NCBI GenBank assembly: GCA_964517265.1
Contig: CAZFBS010000072.1
Span: 1-9,557 of the forward strand
From: REEP01 sp964517265
Lineage (GTDB): Bacteria > Pseudomonadota > Alphaproteobacteria > Rhodospirillales > Defluviicoccaceae
Reading direction: 5' to 3'
DNA length: 9,557 nucleotides
The notes below the pieces were generated by a model, which worked only from the letters and a program-made list of their open reading frames with translations, searched no databases and was not told where the DNA came from. A program made the position numbers and the translations under genes. Below, in pieces: positions 1 through 5,672 of the stretch; the first letter of the stretch is position 1; each line of letters opens with the position of its first letter.

Positions 1-55
1 CTCCTCGCTCCGCCACAGCGAGTCAGACAGCAGCGACTTTGTCAACGGGCTGTTA
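1..55. repeat. Left copy of a 55-bp perfect inverted repeat
   Basis: Bases 1-55 are the exact reverse complement of 9501-9555. Identity stops at base 56 (T here, C in the other copy). The copy may extend beyond the left edge. Read on the minus strand it begins TAACAGCCCGTTGACAAAGT. This resembles the outer ends of some insertion sequences, whose ends look like CAGNCTGTTGAAAAAGTC. Here the copy also reads in frame inside the DUF3616 gene. Confidence 0.9.
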
Positions 56-507
56 TGGACACCGTCTTCTGCGGTCGGCACCAGCGGAACGCGAGCGAGG
101 AAGCAGCGGTTGGGGCCGGACTCGACGCGGGAGAGCCGGCGCAGTGCTTCCCCCTCGTCGTCCTCGTGGCGCTTCGGCTTCTTGCGCTTCAGGCTGTGTG
201 AGCCGGTGATCCACAGGTAGCCGCCGTCATGCGTGAGGCCTTCGATATCGGTCTCTTCGTCATCGCCGGCGGGAAGCGGGAAGATGCGGCCGAGGTCAAA
301 CCCCTGGTGATTGGCAAAGCGAACGCCGTCGCGGGTGATCAGCCGCTCGATGGTGGTCGCTTCGTCACAGCCGAGCCAAAGGCAGGATCCCGTCATCTCG
401 CAGGCGGAAAGGTCGCCGCGGAGGACGCTGGGAGTGGCGGCGGATCGGCTGGCACGGGAGTGGAAATCGAGAGTGACGACGGATGCTGGCGCTGCCGGCT
501 GAGCCAT
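1..507 (-). CDS. DUF3616 family protein, N-terminal 169 residues (3' end outside window)
   Basis: The gene reads leftward and is open to the window edge, so only 169 N-terminal residues are visible. The start is ATG at 505-507, with a GAGGAG ribosome-binding site at 515-520, 7 nt upstream. The sequence has the DUF3616 pattern: a DIEGL motif near residues 87-91, then YLWITGSHSLKRKK near 97-110, and a FLARVPLV strand near 136-143. The family's function is not established. The last 18 visible residues (152-169) are encoded by the 55-bp sequence repeated inverted at the right end of the window. Their third codon positions are strongly GC-rich and the segment could be genuine DUF3616 sequence, but a foreign insertion beginning near residue 151 cannot be excluded. 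The gene lies tail-to-edge, with no visible operon partner. Family assignment rests on recognised motifs and is fairly secure; function is unknown. Confidence 0.8.
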   Translation of the reverse strand, partial: MAQPAAPASVVTLDFHSRASRSAATPSVLRGDLSACEMTGSCLWLGCDEATTIERLITRDGVRFANHQGFDLGRIFPLPAGDDEETDIEGLTHDGGYLWITGSHSLKRKKPKRHEDDEGEALRRLSRVESGPNRCFLARVPLVPTAEDGVHNSPLTKSLLSDSLWRSEE

Positions 508-774
508 GGGGAGTCTCCTCAAGTGAGAGTCCTGTCGATGGTGGCTGAAGAGGAACGCCTCGCCAACGTTCGGCACCGCCGGAAGTTCCCGTACCCGCGA
601 TCCCGCATGACCTCACGTCACGCGATGATGCGCCACCTTGCCGCGAAGGATGCCAAGCGGCGAAGCGTTCTTGATGCGGCCTTGCGCCCTGAGGATCTGC
701 GCGATCGGGCGGCGCATGGTGCGCAGCCGCGCCAATCGAGAACCTAAACAGTGCGCAAAGGGCGCGATCTTGCC
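508..774. other. Intergenic stretch between DUF3616 and cupin genes
   Basis: These 267 bp lie upstream of the DUF3616 gene and downstream of the cupin gene, so they should hold the DUF3616 promoter. No convincing gene was found. One short minus-strand frame (613-717, 34 residues from ATG, containing PIAQILRAQGRIKNASPLGI) has GC-rich third positions like the real genes here, but it lacks a ribosome-binding site and a recognisable family. It may be a relic of a longer gene. Confidence 0.3.
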
Positions 775-1149
775 TCAACCGCCCTCTGGCTTAGGCGCGA
801 TGTGAATGGCGAGCCAGACGGTCGGCTGTTCGGACATCGTCCATATCACCTGGTGGCGGACATGCGCCGGAAGGAAGAGGTAGTCGCCAGGCCCCAGTGA
901 TCTCGGGACGTCCTCATCCTCCAAAAGGATCTCCGCAGCGCCAGTGATGACCACGACCCATTCATCCCACGCCTGATCGAACCATTCGCCAGGGGGCGTT
1001 GTTTGGCCAGTCGAGACGATCCGCTCGATCCTGACGTGTGCCGCCGTCAGCAACGGATCGAAGCGTTCCGCCTCGAGCCGATGAGGGACGTCAGCGAGCA
1101 GACTTCCTGCTGTGACCACCCGAGAGTCTCGATTCCCGCCTGCCGCCAT
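775..1149 (-). CDS. Small cupin-domain protein
   Basis: A 124-residue single-domain cupin, expected in the cytoplasm. The first half of the barrel holds RIERIVSTGQTTPPGEWFDQ followed by DEWVVVITGAAEI; the second half holds GDYLFLPAHVRHQVIWT, close to the common bacterial cupin subfamily with a W-[YF]-DQ-x2-DEWV motif. In motif 1 the usual HxH metal ligands are absent, replaced by acidic and polar residues; motif 2 keeps two histidines. Metal binding or catalysis is therefore uncertain and no substrate can be named. I chose ATG at 1149 because homology begins after it. A longer form from TTG at 1215 (146 residues) is open, but its extra N-terminus looks non-conserved and lacks a clear ribosome-binding site. 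The ribosome-binding site for 1149 (GGAGG, about 4 nt away) is closer than ideal. It is transcribed divergently from the radical SAM gene. Confidence 0.75.
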   Translation of the reverse strand: MAAGGNRDSRVVTAGSLLADVPHRLEAERFDPLLTAAHVRIERIVSTGQTTPPGEWFDQAWDEWVVVITGAAEILLEDEDVPRSLGPGDYLFLPAHVRHQVIWTMSEQPTVWLAIHIAPKPEGG

Positions 1150-1236
1150 CACCCTCCACCCCGAGTGTGAGCTGATGAAATCCCGCCGGGCGCACTTGCG
1201 TGCGCTGACTGGCAATGCAGAATATGGAGAGGTTCA

Positions 1237-2163
1237 TTGCCGTTGACGGATGAATTTTGGATGTTTGCCGAGCCGATCCTGCGATACGAACAGCCTCTCT
1301 ACCGGCCGCCGAGTGAAGGCCGCAACCTGATCATTCAGGCGACGATTGGCTGTTCGTTCAATCACTGCACCTTCTGCTCGATGTACAAGACGAAGGCTTT
1401 CCGGGCGCGGCCGTTGGCGGACGTCTTTGCCGACATCGATGCGGCCGCGCGCGTGTGGCCGGATGCTTCACGGGTGTTCCTCGCCGATGGCGATGCCCTG
1501 GTTCTGCCCACCGACGATCTCGTTGCGATCCTGGGTCAGCTGAGGGCGGCCTTCCCCCGCCTTGAACGTGTCTCCCTCTACGCAACCCCGATCAACCTCA
1601 CGCGCAAGTCGACCCCGGAGTTGCGCCGCCTTCGCGACAAGGGGATAGCGCTGGCCTACGTCGGCATCGAGTCCGGTTCCTCCGCCATCCTCAACCGCAT
1701 CCGCAAGGGCGCCTCGCCGGCGACGATCGTGGCGGCTCTCGAACGCGTTGATGCCGCCGGCATCGCCATCTCCGCCACGGTCATCCTCGGCCTCGGCGGC
1801 CGGAGGCTTTGGCGCGAACACATCGACAGCACCATTGATGTGATCAACCGGGCGCCGCTTGCTTACCTCTCGACGCTGCAGCTAAGGCTCGAAGATGATG
1901 GGATCGGAGACTTTCTCGGCCGTTTCGAGCGGGAGGGTGTTCCCTTCGTATGGCAGGACGACGAGGGCGTTCTTAAGGAGTTGGAACGTCTGGTGAGCGG
2001 GCTCGATCCACCATCGCCGGTGGTGTTCCGGTCCAACCACGCCTCGAACTGTCTGCCGCTGGCCGGGACGCTCCCGAACGACCGGGACGCGCTCCTGGCT
2101 CTGATCGCGCTGGCGCGTCACGGCGCGCCGATGATGCGGCCCGAGGTCCTGCGCGGGCTGTAA
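1237..2163 (+). CDS. Radical SAM protein of unknown substrate
   Basis: A 308-residue radical SAM enzyme, expected to bind a 4Fe-4S cluster and cleave S-adenosylmethionine to a radical. The cluster site is C39-x4-C44-x2-C47 (IGCSFNHCTFCSMYK), the spacing used by the subfamily often annotated as 'Elp3/MiaB/NifB-like' or 'B12-binding radical SAM', but no B12 domain is present. Other landmarks are FLADGDAL (81-88), GIESGS (143-148), VILGLGG (182-188) and the subfamily's C-terminal signature FRSNHASN near 264-271, followed by LPLAGTLP. The protein is full length for this subfamily. The start is TTG at 1237, preceded by GGAGAGG at 1226-1232; an in-frame TTG at 1243 is also possible. It stands alone: neighbours are a divergent cupin gene and a decayed SDR gene, so context does not reveal the substrate. 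The conserved SNHASNY has Cys in place of Tyr here (residue 272). Confidence 0.85.
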   Translation: MPLTDEFWMFAEPILRYEQPLYRPPSEGRNLIIQATIGCSFNHCTFCSMYKTKAFRARPLADVFADIDAAARVWPDASRVFLADGDALVLPTDDLVAILGQLRAAFPRLERVSLYATPINLTRKSTPELRRLRDKGIALAYVGIESGSSAILNRIRKGASPATIVAALERVDAAGIAISATVILGLGGRRLWREHIDSTIDVINRAPLAYLSTLQLRLEDDGIGDFLGRFEREGVPFVWQDDEGVLKELERLVSGLDPPSPVVFRSNHASNCLPLAGTLPNDRDALLALIALARHGAPMMRPEVLRGL

Positions 2164-2167
2164 TCTT

Positions 2168-2414
2168 GTGCAAACGCAAGTCCCTGTGCCTCTCGTCGCG
2201 CCGGACCGCGAGAACCTTGCCGGCCTTGTCGAGCGGGTGACGTTTCTTGGGCGAAGACAGCGGCTTTTGCGTGCTGCGGGTGAAGGCGCGCGGCCAGCGC
2301 GATTTAATAACCGTCCTTGGCCATGGCGCGGACTTTGTGGCCCGCCTTGAGCGATTGCTTAACCGTCTCGAGGCCGATCCCGCGGCTTGCGCTGATGACC
2401 AGAACGTTTGCCAT
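2168..2414 (-). pseudogene. Decayed NAD(P)-binding SDR-family gene
   Basis: The minus strand has a good ribosome-binding site (AAAGGAG, 6-7 nt upstream) and ATG at 2412-2414. It then encodes 36 residues, MANVLVISASRGIGLETVKQ onward to KDGY, ending at TAA 2304-2306. This is the first beta-alpha-beta unit of an atypical SDR or NAD(P)-binding Rossmann protein, which normally runs past 200 residues. The dinucleotide-binding motif is damaged: SASRGIG instead of GASRGIG. Past the stop, about 130 bp contain weak traces of family sequence in another frame (PLDKAGKVLAV, similar to the GDALDKAAV region), and then the radical SAM gene ends at 2163, so the C-terminal two thirds are gone. This points to nonsense, frameshift and deletion. 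The start is strong, so a truncated peptide could still be translated. Identification of the N-terminus is good; the traces beyond the stop are tentative. Confidence 0.6.
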
Positions 2415-2564
2415 CGATCTTCTCCTTTACTGATCTCCGACAAGGCGACGCCGCCCCAAAAACTTCCGGCCAGATCAACCATTCGCTGGAAGCTGTCATC
2501 GGCTGAGCTTTGAAGCCCGTACCATTAAGTGTCCGATGTACAAGATGACGAGGAGGGGACTCCG
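2415..2564. promoter_or_regulatory. Divergent control region for SDR remnant and photolyase-like gene
   Basis: These 150 bp separate two divergent starts, so promoters for both should lie here. No clear sigma-70 boxes could be assigned. The stretch includes TGTACA at 2537-2542, 22 nt before the photolyase-like start, too short to call an operator. The photolyase ribosome-binding site lies at the right end. Confidence 0.35.
2550..2558 (+). promoter_or_regulatory. Strong ribosome-binding site fixing the photolyase-like start
   Basis: GAGGAGGGG ends 6 nt before ATG 2565. It favours that start over an in-frame GTG at 2529, which would add 12 residues (MSDVQDDEEGTP) encoded by the ribosome-binding-site region itself. 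Confidence 0.8.
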
Positions 2565-3827
2565 ATGACTGTGGCACCGGCGGTTGAAGGGTCCAGCGAG
2601 CACAGTGGCGTCCGTTTCGAGCCTACGAGAGCCGCAGGGCTCGCACGCCTCGAAGCGTTCGTGCCCCACGCGGCGCATCACTACGCCGAACGACGCAACT
2701 TCGATCTCGGTCCTGATCAGCGCGACAATGTATCGCTGTTGTCACCGTGGGTTCGCCACCGTCTCGTCCGCGAAGACGAGATCGTGCGATCGGTCCTCGA
2801 TCGGCACAGCTTTCGCTCAGTCGAGAAGTTTGTTCAGGAGGTTGTGTGGCGTACATACTGGAAGGGCTGGCTGGAGATGCGGCCGTCCGTTTGGGCGCAC
2901 TACCGGAACGCCGTCGACGCGCGCATCCGCGAACTCGATGAGGCCAATGACCTGAGATGCCGTTGGGAAGATGCAACATCCGGCCGGACCGGGATACGCT
3001 GCTTCGATGCCTGGGTCCGTGAACTCGTCGACGTCGGGTACCTTCACAACCATGCACGCATGTGGTTCGCCAGCATCTGGATCTTCACGCTAAAACTTCC
3101 CTGGGAACTCGGCGCCGACTTCTTTCTGCGGCACCTTGTCGACGGCGATCCCGCATCCAATACGCTTTCCTGGCGCTGGGTGGCCGGCCTGCAAACGAGG
3201 GGCAAGACCTACCTCGCCCAGGCTAGCAACATTTCGCGGTTCACCGCCGGACGGTTCAAGAATGCGCGCGGACTGGCAACAGAGGCGGCGGCGCTTTCGG
3301 ACGACTGGGCGGTCGCGCCCGCCGCGCTCCCTCCGGCGGGCAGATTGCCGACCAATAAGGCGTTTGGTCTGCTTATCACAGAGGACGATTGCGATCCGCT
3401 CGCTCTGGGCCTCCCCACCGACCGGGTCCGCGCCGCGGCTGGCATCCCCATGACCCACGGTCGGTCTCCTCTGCCGGCAGGAGAACGATCGGCTGCGTTT
3501 TCCGCCGGTGCCATCGCGGATGCTCTCGAGAGGGCACGCGATGCGTCCGGCTGTCCGATCGAGATGCTCTCATCGGACGCCAGTGCCGAAGACGTGATTG
3601 ACTGGGCGAGGTCGGCTGCGGTCGACGAAATCGTGGCCGGCTACGTCCCCGTCGGCCCGACCAGGGACTGGCTTGACGGCCTTCAGGCGCCTCTTGACCG
3701 CGCCGGCATTTCCTTAACCACTCCGCGCTGGATTTGGGATGACGTCCTGTGGCCGCATGCCACCAGGGGCTTTCTTCCGTTTAAGAAAAAGCTTCAGGCC
3801 GCACTCCGAACGCTGGGCATCGGTTGA
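2565..3827 (+). CDS. Photolyase/cryptochrome-family FAD-binding protein with permuted domain order
   Basis: A 420-residue flavoprotein, expected to bind FAD and either repair UV-damaged DNA with light or act as a photoreceptor. The FAD-binding helical domain comes first (about residues 18-245). Landmarks are LSPWVRHRLV (59-68), EVVWRTYW (92-99; matching the E-x2-WR of the photolyase active site), GRTGIRCFDAW (140-150), HNHARMWFASIW (161-172) and DGDPASNTLSWRWVAG (193-208). The C-terminal part (about 264-418) resembles the antenna/Rossmann domain that normally precedes the FAD domain: FGLLITEDDCDPLAL, a central AIADALERARDASG helix, an E-D-V-I-D-W-A helix, AAVDEIVAGY, then IWDDVLWPHATRGFLPFKKK, which matches the D-D-x-L-x-P...PFK...F end of that domain. 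The order is thus opposite to classical photolyases. The ATG is set by the GAGGAGGGG site. Its TGA overlaps the TTG start of the next gene. DNA repair versus signalling, and the antenna chromophore, cannot be told from sequence. Confidence 0.85.
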   Translation: MTVAPAVEGSSEHSGVRFEPTRAAGLARLEAFVPHAAHHYAERRNFDLGPDQRDNVSLLSPWVRHRLVREDEIVRSVLDRHSFRSVEKFVQEVVWRTYWKGWLEMRPSVWAHYRNAVDARIRELDEANDLRCRWEDATSGRTGIRCFDAWVRELVDVGYLHNHARMWFASIWIFTLKLPWELGADFFLRHLVDGDPASNTLSWRWVAGLQTRGKTYLAQASNISRFTAGRFKNARGLATEAAALSDDWAVAPAALPPAGRLPTNKAFGLLITEDDCDPLALGLPTDRVRAAAGIPMTHGRSPLPAGERSAAFSAGAIADALERARDASGCPIEMLSSDASAEDVIDWARSAAVDEIVAGYVPVGPTRDWLDGLQAPLDRAGISLTTPRWIWDDVLWPHATRGFLPFKKKLQAALRTLGIG

Positions 3828-4480
3828 CGAGCGTCATCGATACCGCATTCCAGGCGGACGGACAGGTGCCCATGCAGCCAGAACACTATCACGACCTCGG
3901 TGCTGTTCAGCGCGAGGCGTTCAGCATGATCGGTCGAGGCGTGTCTGATCCAAGCCATGCTTTTCACACGCCCGTGCTCGCGACCAACGGCGCTGGCGGC
4001 TTTCCTGCCGCACGCACCGTGGTTCTACGCGGCTTCGATCTACAGCAACGCACCCTGATCTTTCACACCGATCGCCGATCGACGAAAGTCGCCGAGCTTT
4101 CGGCCGATCCGCGGGTTGCCGTCTTGTTCTACGACGCAAAGGTAAAAATCCAACTCCGGGCAGCAGGGACAGCGGCTGTTCACGCCGGCGATGATGTTTC
4201 AAAGGCTGGGTGGGAGTGGCTCTCCGCGTGGAGCCGGCGATGCTATCTCGGGGCGCCGCCTGGAACGCCGTCCCGCGAACCCACGTCCGGTCTGCCCGCG
4301 GACATGGAGCACCGCGAACCCCTGCAGACAGAGGCGGACGGGGGTGCCTTGAACCTTGTCGTGGTGCGCGTGCAGATATCCCGACTGGACTGGCTGTACC
4401 TGGCCGCGCATGGTCACAGGCGGGCTGCTCTGACCTGGGGCGATGACGATTGCATGCGTGCGCAGTGGCTAACGCCCTAG
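3824..4480 (+). CDS. Pyridoxamine 5'-phosphate oxidase-like FMN-binding protein
   Basis: A 218-residue split-barrel flavoprotein of the pyridoxamine-phosphate-oxidase-related family. FMN-binding features are RTVVLRG (64-70) and FHTDRRSTKVAEL (80-92). LFYDAKVKIQLRAAGTAAVH follows at 101-120, then SRRCYLGAPPGTPS (137-150) and a C-terminal LDWLYLAAHGHRRA (188-201), the pattern of the family often annotated as 'Alr4036-like' PNPOx-related proteins rather than true PdxH. Whether it oxidises a B6 vitamer or another substrate is unknown. The TTG at 3824 overlaps the upstream TGA (TTGA), implying translational coupling with the photolyase-like gene. An ATG at 3872 (MQPEHYHDL) is the alternative start and lies close to where homology begins; neither has a strong ribosome-binding site. 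The gene converges on the DUF393 gene with only 23 bp between stops and no visible hairpin terminator. Confidence 0.85.
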   Translation: MTSVIDTAFQADGQVPMQPEHYHDLGAVQREAFSMIGRGVSDPSHAFHTPVLATNGAGGFPAARTVVLRGFDLQQRTLIFHTDRRSTKVAELSADPRVAVLFYDAKVKIQLRAAGTAAVHAGDDVSKAGWEWLSAWSRRCYLGAPPGTPSREPTSGLPADMEHREPLQTEADGGALNLVVVRVQISRLDWLYLAAHGHRRAALTWGDDDCMRAQWLTP

Positions 4481-4503
4481 CCGGGCTCCGCACATCCCAC
4501 CCG

Positions 4504-4989
4504 CTAAGGCCTTCGCTGAAACAGCGATGCGTTTCTTCGCGCAAGCGCTTGGAAGTGGGGACGCCAGCGCAGGAAGCCATCGTAGAGCCAATCGAGCAGA
4601 CGCGCCGGAATTCCGCTCCGGAAAACTTTTCCAAGCCATCGGAAACCCGGCAGGGCCGACCACAAGACGGCAAATGCACGACCGCCGGAGATCACCTGTC
4701 CAGCGGAAGTTTGAACGTGAAAGCGCCGCAGAGCGTCTTCGCGCTTCAGCCCTGGGATGACCTCGACCGCCTCGCAGGCGCTGACGTCGACCCAGTTCAC
4801 CGTTTCGGAGCCTCTCCTCCCCTGGTAGTAGCCGATCTCCGCCGCGCATAGCGGACATGCACCGTCGTAAAACACCGTAACGTTGCTGGGTTCCGAGCCG
4901 CCCAGCGGAGCCGCCGCCGCGCCGACGATCTCCACAGCACCGGAGGTGGAAGCTACGCCAGTTCCGGAGTCGTTGCAAAGAGGCTTCAT
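4504..4989 (-). CDS. DUF393 / DCC-family thiol-disulfide oxidoreductase
   Basis: A 161-residue protein with the DCC-family core starting at about residue 37: VTVFYDGACPLCAAEI, with the redox CPLC motif at 45-48, inside a thioredoxin-like fold. Further family features are NWVDVS (65-70), the DALRRFHVQ strand (85-93) and a SGGRAFAVLW helix (101-110), and a Trp/Arg-rich C-terminal helix. Partner proteins are unknown. The first ~35 residues are Ala/Gly/Ser-rich and not part of the domain. The start is ATG at 4987-4989, with GAGGGA 6 nt upstream; this ATG overlaps by one base the TGA (4989-4991) that ends the extended Sel1 frame, giving a TGATG coupled junction. It is the last gene of the ubiG-Sel1-DUF393 operon and converges with the PNPOx-like gene. 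Confidence 0.85.
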   Translation of the reverse strand: MKPLCNDSGTGVASTSGAVEIVGAAAAPLGGSEPSNVTVFYDGACPLCAAEIGYYQGRRGSETVNWVDVSACEAVEVIPGLKREDALRRFHVQTSAGQVISGGRAFAVLWSALPGFRWLGKVFRSGIPARLLDWLYDGFLRWRPHFQALARRNASLFQRRP

Positions 4990-5129
4990 CAAGCGTCCCT
5001 CGTCATATCGATCAGGGTGGCCAGCCGGTGTTCAGAGAACGGTCGTTCATCTTCGGTCATAACAGGTTCGATCTCGCGCTTCCGACGCGCCGCGTCCGCG
5101 TGGCCCAAACGCCGAGCCCGTTCAAACCA
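4989..5129 (-). pseudogene. 3' part of the Sel1-repeat gene, beyond an in-frame amber codon
   Basis: These 46 codons continue the Sel1-repeat frame after TAG 5130-5132, beginning WFERARRLGHADAARRKREI and ending MTRDA before TGA 4989-4991. The first residues complete the fourth Sel1 repeat in exact register with the three before it, so they belong to the same ancestral protein. The terminal TGA overlaps the DUF393 ATG, as expected for a co-evolved operon junction. Unless the amber codon is read through, this part is untranslated or made only by reinitiation. Confidence 0.7.
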
Positions 5130-5603
5130 CTAGTGCGCCCGCCCGCAATCAACAGTTCCACCATGGCCGCCGGCGTAGAACACGCCGAGGTTAAACGCAC
5201 CGCTGGGTTCCCCCAGTTCGGCAGCCTGACGCCAGAGTTGGACCGCTTGTTTGCTCGAGGGTGTAACGCCGGCCCCACGGGCATAAAGAGTCCCGAGATT
5301 GGCGAGCGCGGTCGTCTCGTTCCGCTCCGCCGCGCGGGCGTACAACTTCGCAGGCAACTTAAAATCCTGCACGACGCCGCGACCCGTTTCATAAAGAAAA
5401 CCAAGATTGAATTGAGCGGCAGCGACCCCGCCCTTCGCGGCAGTGGCGTACCAGCCCGCCGCCTCCGCCAAATCCTGATCGAGGCCGTCGCCGCGTTCGA
5501 GCAGCGCAGCCCGATTGTTGGCCGTCTGCAGGTGGCCACGTTCCGCTGCCTGCCTGAAGTCGGCGCCCGCAACCTTCTTGTCGCCAGCCGTCTTCGCGCG
5601 CAC
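5130..5603 (-). CDS. Sel1-repeat protein, interrupted by an in-frame TAG
   Basis: The open frame encodes 157 residues from GTG 5603, made of Sel1-type helical repeats (protein-protein interaction solenoid) at about 26-61, 62-97, 98-133 and an incomplete fourth from 134. Signature pieces are FNLGFLYETGRGV, ANLGTLYARGAGV and FNLGVFYAGGHGG. No signal peptide is obvious, so the compartment is uncertain. The frame stops at TAG 5130-5132 midway through repeat four, and the next 46 codons resume the repeat correctly (separate entry). The true N-terminus is unclear. The same frame is open up to the ubiG stop and reads TPAALSAKQRFRRGYERLVR without ATG, GTG or TTG before 5603, whereas the natural coupled start, ATG 5671-5673 overlapping the ubiG TGA, opens a different frame that ends after 20 residues. 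One indel near the N-terminus would join them. This is probably a decaying gene between ubiG and DUF393. Confidence 0.65.
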   Translation of the reverse strand: MRAKTAGDKKVAGADFRQAAERGHLQTANNRAALLERGDGLDQDLAEAAGWYATAAKGGVAAAQFNLGFLYETGRGVVQDFKLPAKLYARAAERNETTALANLGTLYARGAGVTPSSKQAVQLWRQAAELGEPSGAFNLGVFYAGGHGGTVDCGRAH

Positions 5604-5672
5604 CAGTCGCTCATACCCTCGGCGGAACCGCTGCTTGGCCGAAAGCGCGGCGGGAGTGACGCTTGGCGTCCA

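Noticed and set aside
613..717. Minus-strand 34-residue ORF with GC-rich third positions
   Set aside because: No ribosome-binding site, no recognised family and very short; mentioned only in the intergenic entry.
229..747. Plus-strand ORF of 172 residues
   Set aside because: It lies opposite the DUF3616 gene, which has a recognised family, a ribosome-binding site and better codon use; the plus-strand frame has no recognisable domain.
2537..2542. TGTACA before the photolyase-like gene and a similar TTGTAC before ubiG (about 6479-6485, minus strand)
   Set aside because: A shared 6-bp core is too short, and the spacing to the two starts differs, so a common operator cannot be supported.
4481..4503. 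Possible bidirectional terminator between the convergent PNPOx-like and DUF393 genes
   Set aside because: No stem-loop with a T run is visible in these 23 bp.
3921..4679. Minus-strand ORF of 252 residues
   Set aside because: It covers the PNPOx-like gene and part of DUF393 in the wrong frame and has the Arg/Ser/Pro-rich composition typical of antisense shadows in GC-rich DNA.
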